The notes beneath the pieces were generated by a model, which was not told where the DNA came from, did no database searches, and saw nothing but the letters and a program-made list of their open reading frames with translations. The position numbers were made by a program, and so were the translations under genes. Of a stretch of DNA of 43,740 nt, positions 31,781 through 39,271 are shown in pieces (position 1 is the first letter of the stretch; the number at the start of each line of letters is the position of its first letter). The stretch lies in assembly GCA_964449285.1 (NCBI GenBank), contig CAYUZX010000022.1, forward strand, positions 1 to 43,740, given 5' to 3'. Source of the stretch: QYOJ01 sp964449285. GTDB taxonomy: Bacteria > Bacteroidota > Bacteroidia > Bacteroidales > FEN-979.

Positions 31781-33106
31781 ATGAAAAAATTTGGTTTACT
31801 TTCGTCCTTCCTGATAATCATGGTTTTGCTGCCATGGATTGGCCATACTCAGGATTCAGAGTGGGCTGAACAGGTGATTATTGCCAACGGTAATAACTTT
31901 GAAACTAGTCCTCCATATATCGATTATGTCACAATGCAAACCTATGACCCGGCTAGTGGAGTGACATTTGTTTTCGATCAAATTAAAACGCAATCTGTTC
32001 AGGACGTAGTTATTGCGAATAATAAAATATATGTTGCAGCACAGGATAGCATTATCATGTATGATGCAAATACGTTACAACGCCTTGAAAGAATAGCTGA
32101 TTCTGGCCTTAGCAGACTCTATGTATTCAATAACAGGTTAATTGTGACCAAGCAGTATCCGATTGTCAGATTTTTTGTAGAGGTACTAAATGCTTCTGAC
32201 CTTTCTCTTGTTGCCCGAATTCAAAATATATCAGGTGATTGCAAAGGAGTAGCACATACTCAGGATTCCGTTTACATTGCAGTGAACGGAGGTTTCCTAA
32301 GCACTGAAGGAAAATTGGCCGTTATAAACTTCAACAACTGGACTCTTTCAAGAGAAATCAATCTCGGCGCTGGCATTTCTGGTATTAACGATATATACAA
32401 CTATGGCAATATCATTTTCTGCATTAATGAAACACCATTTGGAAGCTCTGGCACTGGAAGTATAACAGCATATAACACCTACAATATGACATTTACCAAC
32501 CTTCTCTTTAACCTCTCTATTGGCAATGGGGCCTCTGGATTAAAGAACAGCGGAATTGTTGGTAATATTCTCTACCTGACCCTGGATAAAGGAATCGGCT
32601 CTTTCAACTTGAATACCTATCAAATACAAGATACCACAATTTTCCCAGACCCCGGCTTTGTAAATCATATTCTTTACACTTCGTTTACTACAGATTATGT
32701 TAATTCTTTACTTTACATGAATGTAGGAAACCGCAGCACGTTTGGTTTGGATCTTGTAGGAACAACGGCTGGTGATTCCATAACCTCTTTTGCCACAGGG
32801 TTTAATTCTGATGCCATTGCTATTGATTACCGGGTTCCTGTTGGTACCAATGATGCATTGGCTGAAGATGTTTCAATTGTACTCTATCCCAACCCGGTCG
32901 AAAACAGTGTCAGAATTAAATATTCAGGAGAAGATCTAGTTAATGAAATTCTTATAAGGGACATTACCGGACGTATAATATTCCAGAATAATGAGAGTAC
33001 GTTTTCAGGGAAATGGATTGATTGCTCATCTTTTCCGTCTGGACTCTATTTTGTGACTGTTAAGACAGATCATAGGACTCTTTCAACCAAGTTTATCAAG
33101 AAATAG
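31781..33106 (+). CDS. secreted beta-propeller protein with T9SS sorting domain
   Basis: 441 residues. Signal peptide (ending WIGHTQ), then about 330 residues of repeating beta strands of YncE/propeller type (DVVIANNKIYVAAQDSIIMYD, LYVFNNRLIVTKQYP, SVYIAVNGGFLSTEGKLAVIN). A type A T9SS C-terminal domain follows from about 365: LYPNPVENSVRIKYSG, RDITGRIIFQN, FPSGLYFVTV and TKFIKK. It would cross the outer membrane by the type IX system and be surface-bound or released. It precedes a BtuB-like receptor locus and has the same fold as the DUF5074 lipoprotein at 36125. A shared ligand is likely (inference). A terminator follows directly. Confidence 0.85.
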   Translation: MKKFGLLSSFLIIMVLLPWIGHTQDSEWAEQVIIANGNNFETSPPYIDYVTMQTYDPASGVTFVFDQIKTQSVQDVVIANNKIYVAAQDSIIMYDANTLQRLERIADSGLSRLYVFNNRLIVTKQYPIVRFFVEVLNASDLSLVARIQNISGDCKGVAHTQDSVYIAVNGGFLSTEGKLAVINFNNWTLSREINLGAGISGINDIYNYGNIIFCINETPFGSSGTGSITAYNTYNMTFTNLLFNLSIGNGASGLKNSGIVGNILYLTLDKGIGSFNLNTYQIQDTTIFPDPGFVNHILYTSFTTDYVNSLLYMNVGNRSTFGLDLVGTTAGDSITSFATGFNSDAIAIDYRVPVGTNDALAEDVSIVLYPNPVENSVRIKYSGEDLVNEILIRDITGRIIFQNNESTFSGKWIDCSSFPSGLYFVTVKTDHRTLSTKFIKK

Positions 33107-33115
33107 AATGGAAAT

Positions 33116-33154
33116 AAAGCGACCCTTTGTCTCTTTTATAAGGCTCGCTTTTTT
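33116..33154 (+). terminator. intrinsic terminator between the two T9SS genes
   Basis: AAAGCGA (33116-33122) pairs with TCGCTTT (33145-33151), extended by CCTT/AAGG inside the stem, followed by TTTTTT to 33154. It lies in the first 47 bases of the longer version of the next frame. That shows the next gene should start later, at 33168. Confidence 0.8.
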
Positions 33155-33167
33155 ATTGAATATCCCC

Positions 33168-34163
33168 ATGATCAAATGGACATATCTTTTGATAACTGCT
33201 ATGTTATCAACGCAATTTATCTACGGACAATACCCACCACCAGCCGGACAGCCAGGCACTACTGCTATGTATCAGGACAGTACGGCTTTCCGGGCCTGGG
33301 CGAGTGGTTGTAGTGTTGAGCTTGGATATATCAATTTCGTTGACACAACAGTTGTACACATGGGATCGAACAAAGCCTCATACGGTTTTCCGGAAGACGC
33401 AACTGGCCCTCCTGATAATTTTGTTATCAGTTTGGGCGACAGGGGGGTGGCAACACTGACTCTTCCAGCTCCAATGTTTGACGGTAATGGGCCTGATTTC
33501 GCCATATTCGAAAACTCTTTTGGAGACGAATTTCTGGAACTTGGTTTTGTAGAAGTGAGTTCGAATGGTATAGATTTTGTCAGATTCCCATCAGTTTCGC
33601 TTACTCCTGAGACTCCGCAAGTATGGACATTCGGGACGATTGACGCCACTCACATCCATAACTTTGCGGGAAAATACCGGGTTTTTTACGGCACGCCCTT
33701 TGATCTTGATGACTTGAAAGACAGTCTTGCAGTTGATCTTTCTGCTGTGACTCATATCCGAATCATTGATGTCGGCGGATGCATTTTATCAGGCTACCAA
33801 TCGTTTGACTCACAAGGGCATATCATCAACGATCCATGGCCGACTCCTTTTTATACCAGTGGTTTTGATCTCGATGCTGTTGGGATAATCCATATTGAAA
33901 CTCAAGCAGTTCCCATTTCAATTAAGACGGTTCCTATCCGGATTTATCCAAATCCGGTACACTATATATTACGAATTGAACATTCGTTTCCTTCTTCCGT
34001 ACGGCTTTCATTACTGGATCCTATCGGGAAGATTTATCTTTCTGATGAACCGGCTGAGAATCATGTTGAACTGGATATTTCGAATTATCCACAAGGGCTT
34101 TATATTGCTGTATTTACCCTTGATGACGGAACGAAGATAAACCGAAAGTTTATCAAACTATAG
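33168..34163 (+). CDS. secreted surface protein with T9SS sorting domain (BtuB-neighbour family)
   Basis: 331 residues from ATG 33168, which directly begins a signal peptide (MIKWTYLLITAMLSTQFIYG). The earlier ATG at 33108 lies upstream of a terminator stem. The body (about 30-245) contains GSNKASYGFPEDATGPPDN, DFAIFENSFGDEFLELGFVEVSSNG and IRIIDVGGCILSGYQSFDS. I recognise these only as a secreted family that sits beside BtuB-like receptors in Bacteroidota. A type A T9SS domain ends the protein (IYPNPVHYILRIEH, DPIGKIYLSDE, YPQGLYIAVF, RKFIKL). The receptor gene starts 21 nt downstream and is presumably in the same transcript. Function unknown; ligand capture at the surface is the simplest reading. 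Confidence 0.8.
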   Translation: MIKWTYLLITAMLSTQFIYGQYPPPAGQPGTTAMYQDSTAFRAWASGCSVELGYINFVDTTVVHMGSNKASYGFPEDATGPPDNFVISLGDRGVATLTLPAPMFDGNGPDFAIFENSFGDEFLELGFVEVSSNGIDFVRFPSVSLTPETPQVWTFGTIDATHIHNFAGKYRVFYGTPFDLDDLKDSLAVDLSAVTHIRIIDVGGCILSGYQSFDSQGHIINDPWPTPFYTSGFDLDAVGIIHIETQAVPISIKTVPIRIYPNPVHYILRIEHSFPSSVRLSLLDPIGKIYLSDEPAENHVELDISNYPQGLYIAVFTLDDGTKINRKFIKL

Positions 34164-34184
34164 GTAGTAGAAAGCGAAAAAGCG

Positions 34185-36128
34185 TTGACGGGAATCGGAA
34201 AGCATTTCAGAGAACCTCTTTTTCTTATACTGGTTGTGATGCTAGCATATGCAACGGCATCCGGGCAACATTTAACAGATACCCTCAAATTAAAAGAGGT
34301 AGAAATCAAGGCTAGTTTTCAGGTCAACAATTTAGGGTTTAAACAAGTCAAACTCGATTCCACAATCCTAATACCACGACTGGACGCCAAACTCAGTACG
34401 ATACTTTCCCAATATTCCACTGTCTTTATTAAATCGTATGGAAATAATAACCTGTCTACTCCTGCATTCCGTGGTACAACATCTCATCATACAATCGTCG
34501 AATGGAATGGAATCAATATTAACTCGCCGATGCTGGGACAGATTGACCTCTCACAGCTTCCGGTTGCTCAATTTCAGGGAGTAGAGATTCTTTATGGTGC
34601 TGCCGGACTAAGTAGGAGTAGCGGAGCCTTTGGAGGAATCATCAACCTAAAAACCAGTCCAGACTGGAATAATCGGCTCAACGTTGTGGTATCACAAACC
34701 CTTGCCAGTTTTCATAATTATACAACTACGTTGAACGCAGAAGTGGGAAATCAAAACTTTCAGTCCCACACCCGTGCTAATTTCGGAAACGGAAAAAACG
34801 ATTTTCCATTTTACAATGATTACACAGGACAACGAGAAAAATTGACGAACGGATTCTATACTCAATATGGTTTCTCAGAAGATGTCTTCGCTAAGATTAA
34901 AAACCGGCACTTGATTTCCGCTCGAATTTGGTATAATTATTCAGATCGTGACAACCCACCGTTGACTATCAATTTTACTCCAGATTTCGTTGAGAACATG
35001 AAAGATAAATCAGTTAGAAGTCTGGTTGAGTACAAATATGTTCATCGGGTTTTTAGTGGCACCATTTCTTCCGCTTTGATTTATAATCGTTTGCGTTATA
35101 TTAGTAATGTTCAAAACGCTGAACACCAGTATTATTCTTTCGTCAACCGGATAGGTGGAAGCTATACAGGGATCAGGAATCTGACAATTCGCCCTGGTAT
35201 TGACCTCACTCACGACTGGGTAAACTCTGATGGTTATGTCAACCGGAAACAACGGAATGTGCTGGGTGGTTTTCTTGAATTAAATTACATAGTCTCCAAA
35301 TCAATTACCCTTTCGGCGATGGCTAGGGAAGATGTTGTAGATGGAGAACTGATGCCATTCATTCCTGCTTTTGGCGTTGAGTTCAACCCTTTCAGGAATA
35401 TAAATCTTTCACTTTCTGCTAACCTGTCGAGGAATTACAGCTATCCTTCGCTTAACGATCTCTACTGGGATCTATGGGGCAATCCGGATTTATTGCCCGA
35501 GGTAAGCTATAGCGCTGAAGGAGGTATAACCTGGAACCTGTTAAATCGCTCAAAAAGCTTTTTTATTGAAACAGAGCTTTCTGGATATTATATGCTGATG
35601 CGTGACATGATTGTGTGGTCACCTTCAATTACAAGCAGTGCCATCTGGATTCCTGAAAATATCAGCGAGGTGGCGTCAAGGGGAATCGAAACCGGGATCA
35701 ATGCAACAGTGGTGTTTTGGGAAAGTAACCTTGATCTGAATGTGACGTATAATTATTGCAGGTCAACGTATGAGAAAGAGACAAACCCCAATGGTTCTTC
35801 TATTGGCAAACAGTTGATATACACGCCAATAAATACCATGAATGCCTCATTGAGGTACAAGAAAAGCGGCTACTATTTTTCTTACCTGTTCAATTTTATT
35901 GGCAGAAGGTACCTGGGTAAGGAGAATATTGAATATATGCCCGGTTATAATTTGTCTACTATCTTTTTGGGGAAAAGTTTTAAATTGAATGATATTATAT
36001 TATCTTTACAACTTGAAATAAACAATCTATTTGGCCTCGATTATCAATCAATAGCTAACAGTCCTATGCCCGGCCGGAATTTCGCCATCACGATCAGGGG
36101 TAGTTTTAGCAGAAAATCAGCTAAATGA
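34185..36128 (+). CDS. TonB-dependent outer-membrane receptor, BtuB-like
   Basis: 647 residues. The frame opens with TTG at 34185; no suitable ATG precedes the signal peptide (REPLFLILVVMLAYATASGQ), so a TTG start is likely. The plug domain (about 35-155) is clear: TILSQYSTVFIKSYGNN, STPAFRGTTSHHTIVEWNG, VEILYGAAGLSRSSGAFGG and INLKTSP. The 22-strand barrel follows, ending in a C-terminal aromatic strand. Length is close to E. coli BtuB (about 600) and much shorter than SusC receptors. With the DUF5074 lipoprotein in overlap, cobalamin or another corrinoid is the best substrate guess (inference). Siderophores remain possible. Confidence 0.88.
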   Translation: MTGIGKHFREPLFLILVVMLAYATASGQHLTDTLKLKEVEIKASFQVNNLGFKQVKLDSTILIPRLDAKLSTILSQYSTVFIKSYGNNNLSTPAFRGTTSHHTIVEWNGININSPMLGQIDLSQLPVAQFQGVEILYGAAGLSRSSGAFGGIINLKTSPDWNNRLNVVVSQTLASFHNYTTTLNAEVGNQNFQSHTRANFGNGKNDFPFYNDYTGQREKLTNGFYTQYGFSEDVFAKIKNRHLISARIWYNYSDRDNPPLTINFTPDFVENMKDKSVRSLVEYKYVHRVFSGTISSALIYNRLRYISNVQNAEHQYYSFVNRIGGSYTGIRNLTIRPGIDLTHDWVNSDGYVNRKQRNVLGGFLELNYIVSKSITLSAMAREDVVDGELMPFIPAFGVEFNPFRNINLSLSANLSRNYSYPSLNDLYWDLWGNPDLLPEVSYSAEGGITWNLLNRSKSFFIETELSGYYMLMRDMIVWSPSITSSAIWIPENISEVASRGIETGINATVVFWESNLDLNVTYNYCRSTYEKETNPNGSSIGKQLIYTPINTMNASLRYKKSGYYFSYLFNFIGRRYLGKENIEYMPGYNLSTIFLGKSFKLNDIILSLQLEINNLFGLDYQSIANSPMPGRNFAITIRGSFSRKSAK

Positions 36129-37285
36129 GTTATTTCGTAACATTAAAATCTGTGGGTATAAACACAAGCGCGAACAGATTTTTCTTCCAATTTTCGGCCT
36201 TTTTGCTCGGGATATTATCGGTGTTAGTGATATCCTCGTGTTCAAAAGATCCAATTCGTCCGAATCCTGGTCCCCCAGATCCTATCCCTGAGGACTCAAC
36301 TACATTTTCAGAAGGATTTTTCATCATAAATGAAGGAAACTTCAATTGGGGAAATGCCTCTGTAACCTTTGTGGATAGCTCCACAAATACGGCCCATCAG
36401 AATATTTTCCAAGAGGTTAATAACCGCCCCCTTGGAGATGTTGCCCAATCAATGAAAGTGATGAATAACCGTGGATACATCGTGATTAATGGATCAAACC
36501 GGATTGAGGTGGTGGATCTTAAGGATTTCAAAGTCATCAAAAGCATCGAGGGGTTTAACTCACCCAGGTATATTGAATTTGTTGACTCAACGAAGGCATA
36601 TGTCACAAATCTTTACAAGGATATTTCCGTTGTTGACCTGACAACCAACGCCATCACTAAAACAATTAAGACCCCGGAATGGACTGAAGGGATGGTCAAG
36701 TATAATCAATACATGTTTGTTACCTGTATTGGGACTTTCACGGAACCCAGCTCGAGGAGAAAAGCCAAACTGCTTATTCTGGATACAAAGGATGATCAAA
36801 TTATTGATAGCATTCCAACTGCTACTGAACCTTTGGGTATTGTCATTGATAAGAAATTGAAGTTATGGGTATTATGTTCAGGAGGGTGGGATGGATATGC
36901 CTCTCCTGCATTGATCCGTGTAAATCCTGAACTCAGGCAAGTTGAGAAAGCATTCAACTTCCCAACATCAGAGGTGCCAAGCCGGCTGGATATCAATCCT
37001 ACCTGCGACACGATCTACTACCTGCAGAACGGAATTTATCAGATGCCTGTGACTGCATCAGCACTTCCATCGCAACCATTGATCTCTTCAGGAGGACGCC
37101 TCTTCTATGGGATGGCAATACACCCAATTGATGGGACAATCTATGCTACCGATGCCATCGATTATGTTCAGGCTGGTGATGCATTCCAATTCTCTTCCTC
37201 AACAGGAGCCCAGATTCGCAAATGGGATACTGGCAGAATACCTGGTTCTTTTTGCTTTGGCGAAACCAGAATTTCCAAGAAATAG
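36125..37285 (+). CDS. DUF5074/YncE-like lipoprotein, BtuG-type receptor partner
   Basis: 386 residues. A long N-terminus leads to a lipobox (VISSCSKD), then a Pro-rich linker, then a seven-bladed beta-propeller made of YncE-like repeats (GFFIINEGNFNWGNASVTFVD, VMNNRGYIVINGSNRIEVVDL, YVTNLYKDISVVDLTTN, LLILDTKDDQIIDSI). This is the architecture of Bacteroides BtuG, which holds vitamin B12 over the BtuB pore with very high affinity. The ATG overlaps the receptor stop by 4 nt (ATGA), so the two are made together. No BtuCDF ABC genes follow in the window. Confidence 0.85.
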   Translation: MSYFVTLKSVGINTSANRFFFQFSAFLLGILSVLVISSCSKDPIRPNPGPPDPIPEDSTTFSEGFFIINEGNFNWGNASVTFVDSSTNTAHQNIFQEVNNRPLGDVAQSMKVMNNRGYIVINGSNRIEVVDLKDFKVIKSIEGFNSPRYIEFVDSTKAYVTNLYKDISVVDLTTNAITKTIKTPEWTEGMVKYNQYMFVTCIGTFTEPSSRRKAKLLILDTKDDQIIDSIPTATEPLGIVIDKKLKLWVLCSGGWDGYASPALIRVNPELRQVEKAFNFPTSEVPSRLDINPTCDTIYYLQNGIYQMPVTASALPSQPLISSGGRLFYGMAIHPIDGTIYATDAIDYVQAGDAFQFSSSTGAQIRKWDTGRIPGSFCFGETRISKK

Positions 37286-37301
37286 AGTAATATTTTCAGT
37301 T

Positions 37302-37736
37302 ATGAAAGAATTTGTTGAAACCAGATGGATGGGGCAAATGACCTTTGAAGGATCAATTGATGGGTTTCCAGTTAGAATGGATGCCAGTCCTGAACATGGT
37401 GGGAGCAGCTTCGGTTTGAAGCCTAAACCGATGATATTACTTTCCCTGGCCGGATGTACTGGCATGGATGTAGTTTCTATCTTAAATAAAAAACGTGTCG
37501 TATTTAATGATTTCAGGATACTGATCAACGCCGAGATGACAGAAACTCATCCAAAATATTATCACAAGATCCATCTCATCTTTCAATTTACCGGGGAAAA
37601 CTTTGAAGGCAATGAGGAGTTGTACGGCAAAATCAAACGATCTGTTGAACTTTCAAGTGATAACTATTGTGGCGTGAGCGCGATGTTGCGTAAATCCTGT
37701 GATATCTCCTGGGAAATCCAGCTAAAGAATTTATAA
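37302..37736 (+). CDS. OsmC-family peroxiredoxin-like protein
   Basis: 144 residues from ATG 37302, the usual size. OsmC/Ohr proteins reduce organic hydroperoxides with two cysteines, both present: C52 in LAGCTGMDV and C123 in DNYCGVSAM. The N-terminal strand region (DGFPVRMDASPEHGG) and the KPKPMILLSLAG helix are typical of the YhfA-like branch. The gene ends in a 6-bp tail-to-tail overlap with the NUDIX gene. It starts 16 nt after the BtuG-like gene and could be in the same transcript, though a functional link is not evident. Confidence 0.92.
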   Translation: MKEFVETRWMGQMTFEGSIDGFPVRMDASPEHGGSSFGLKPKPMILLSLAGCTGMDVVSILNKKRVVFNDFRILINAEMTETHPKYYHKIHLIFQFTGENFEGNEELYGKIKRSVELSSDNYCGVSAMLRKSCDISWEIQLKNL

Positions 37737-38384
37737 AAACTCCCTGATCACCTCTTTGAATTCGCTGAGAATCATGGCGGTCGCTCCCCAGATGACGCAA
37801 CCATTCACCACAAATGCCGGAGCCTTAATTTGAATACCAAGTCCTACTTTGTGTTTTATTACCTGTAAAGCAGGCTCGCTAAAAAGATCGCTGATTTTCA
37901 CCTCAATAATCTCATCAACTTCAGTAGGGTTTTTGACAAAATCAGGCCTATTTGGGCAATAACCTACAAAGGGAGTGACAAGAAATCTGCTCGGGGGAAT
38001 GTAGAGGTCGGATAGTTTTCCGAGTATCCTGACATCTTCTGGGATAATCCCAACTTCTTCATGGGATTCACGCAGGGCAGTTTCTGTGAGATCAGAATCG
38101 CCCGGTTCCCGTTTGCCTCCAGGCAGACTGATTTGCCCGGCATGGACACCTTCATAGTCGGGACGTTGAATGAATACTATATAGAAGGCTCCCTCAACCG
38201 GGTAAAGCAGCAATAACACACTGCTGGGCTTCGCTTTTATCGAAGGAACAACTCCCATCAACTCCTGTACCCGCTTCATCGATGACATACGAAGCTGGGC
38301 TTGTAGTCCGGGGAGTGGGTGCGACAAAGCCTCTGAGATTGCTGAAATAAAATGATCGAATGACACCAGGAAGAAATATTTCAT
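37731..38384 (-). CDS. NUDIX hydrolase of the CoA pyrophosphatase type
   Basis: 217 residues. The NUDIX box is complete: G-x5-E-x7-R-E-x2-E-E-x-G in GGKREPGDSDLTETALRESH followed by EEVGI. The preceding HAGQISLPGG is the hallmark of the CoA-diphosphatase branch (YeaB/NudL, UPF0035), which splits CoA to phosphopantetheine and ADP. A start at ATG 38384 gives MKYFFLVSFDHF. A -7 box (TATTTTTG) directly abuts that ATG, so transcription would begin inside the gene start. The GTG at 38366 may then be the real start. Convergent with osmC and divergent from clpS. Confidence 0.9.
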   Translation of the reverse strand: MKYFFLVSFDHFISAISEALSHPLPGLQAQLRMSSMKRVQELMGVVPSIKAKPSSVLLLLYPVEGAFYIVFIQRPDYEGVHAGQISLPGGKREPGDSDLTETALRESHEEVGIIPEDVRILGKLSDLYIPPSRFLVTPFVGYCPNRPDFVKNPTEVDEIIEVKISDLFSEPALQVIKHKVGLGIQIKAPAFVVNGCVIWGATAMILSEFKEVIREFL

Positions 38385-38443
38385 CAAAAATACGATTTGC
38401 TTATGAAAAAATTAGTATAATTGTGCATTACAAGCATTCCCGA

Positions 38444-38719
38444 ATGGTTAAAGAGAAGGTTAAACCTATTGAAAACCAAGATAATCTGGCTCAGAATATA
38501 AGTCAGTTAATTTTATTTAATGATGATGTCAACTCCTTCGACTTTGTCATTGAAACACTTGTCGAAGTTTGCAATCATGATCCTATGCAAGCAGAGCAGT
38601 GTGCCTGGATTGCCCATTATAAAGGAAAATGTGCTGTACGAGAAGGCTTCTTTGCTGACCTAAAACCCCTACATGATGAAATGGGCAACAGGGGATTGAC
38701 TGTGACAATCGAGAAATGA
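38444..38719 (+). CDS. clpS: ATP-dependent Clp protease adaptor ClpS
   Basis: Delivers N-degron proteins to ClpAP. 91 residues from ATG 38444. The substrate-pocket residues are present: the N-D-D turn in ILFNDDVNSFDFV and the His in AWIAHYKGKCAV (equivalent to E. coli N34/D35 and H66). The hydrophobic gatekeeper helix follows. A longer frame from 38360 overlaps the NUDIX gene and lacks family similarity. clpA is not adjacent. The aat gene elsewhere in the window makes the N-degrons that ClpS reads. It is followed directly by the long non-coding stretch. Confidence 0.95.
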   Translation: MVKEKVKPIENQDNLAQNISQLILFNDDVNSFDFVIETLVEVCNHDPMQAEQCAWIAHYKGKCAVREGFFADLKPLHDEMGNRGLTVTIEK

Positions 38720-38862
38720 ACAGGTTATTAACATCTTTTCAACACACCCATTTTCTCAAATACATAAAATCATTAAAATCAGCATCTTAAATATACTCCG
38801 TTTATTAACAATTTGTTAATAAAACATGTTAATTGTTTGTGAATACAATTCCTTCGATTTAA

Positions 38863-38893
38863 TTGACATCACTGTTTCCGAGAGCTATATTTG
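38863..38893 (+). promoter_or_regulatory. -33/-7 promoter of the structured RNA (TTG - 20 nt - TATATTTG)
   Basis: TTG at 38863-38865 (within aattgacatc) and TATATTTG at 38886-38893 fit the Bacteroidota consensus with a 20-nt spacer. No open reading frame follows, so the promoter serves an RNA. The expected transcription start is near 38899. The 38720-38860 stretch before it is AT-rich, and I see no other element there. Confidence 0.7.
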
Positions 38894-38898
38894 ATTTC

Positions 38899-39212
38899 GC
38901 AAGTGAGGGATAAAAGGCCCTCTGAGAAGTTGGGGATGTGAAAGCAGTACCTGCAAGGGAACGGCACTCCAGAACCAAGCCTGGACAATGGCGAATTCGC
39001 AAGATTTGCTCGGGTAACAGGTCACATAATCAGGGCGCTCCCGATGCCTTCTTCTGCAAGGGAGATAGGACCGGAGAGCGGGACGAGAAGAAGGGGTAAC
39101 CCGGAAAGATCGTCAGTCACAATAACCGTAGCTTGACACGCCGGGCGGCCACGGCCGCAAGGATGATGGATGGGAATTCTGTCGGCCAGACAGGGTTCCC
39201 ATCACGGTTTTT
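38899..39212 (+). ncRNA. uncharacterised structured non-coding RNA, about 310 nt
   Basis: Between a good promoter and a good terminator lies a GC-richer stretch without a reading frame. Pairings found by eye are: GAGGG 38905 with CCCTC 38918; GTT-gg-GGA-t-GTG 38929-38940 with CAC-TCC-ag-AAC 38965-38975, enclosing the small hairpin GCAG-tac-CTGC at 38944; GCGAAT 38991 with ATTTGC 39004; CCTTCTTCT 39047-39055 with AGAAGAAGG 39086-39094 (9 bp); and GCGGC-cacg-GCCGC at 39145. CGCTCCC 39036-39042 can pair with GGAGAGCG 39073-39080, crossing the 9-bp stem, which would make a pseudoknot. I see no RNase P, tmRNA, 6S or SRP RNA signature and no adjacent reverse transcriptase, IscB or TnpB gene. A remnant of a group II intron or an unlisted ribozyme are alternatives. 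Confidence 0.65.
39169..39212 (+). terminator. intrinsic terminator hairpin ending the structured RNA
   Basis: GATGGGAA (39169-39176) pairs with TTCCCATC (39196-39203). Two U-G pairs then join it to CTGTC (39179-39183) / GACAG (39189-39193) around a GGCCA loop, giving a nearly continuous 15-bp stem. A T run follows at 39208-39212. It may also serve the convergent reductase gene in part. Confidence 0.75.
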
Positions 39213-39271
39213 CAGGACCTATTTTGCCAGGCCTAGTAAGGCATGATTGTCAAAGAAGGCAAATTTTTCAA

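Noticed and set aside
38991..39000. Perfect 10-bp palindrome GCGAATTCGC as an operator
   Set aside because: It lies inside the predicted RNA and is better explained as part of a stem (GCGAAT pairing with ATTTGC at 39004).
38899..39212. Structured RNA as RNase P RNA, tmRNA, 6S or SRP RNA
   Set aside because: I looked for GAGGAAAGTC-type and ACAGA-type RNase P elements, the tmRNA ends (GGGGC...CCA), and the SRP GGAA/AGCAG core on both strands and saw none.
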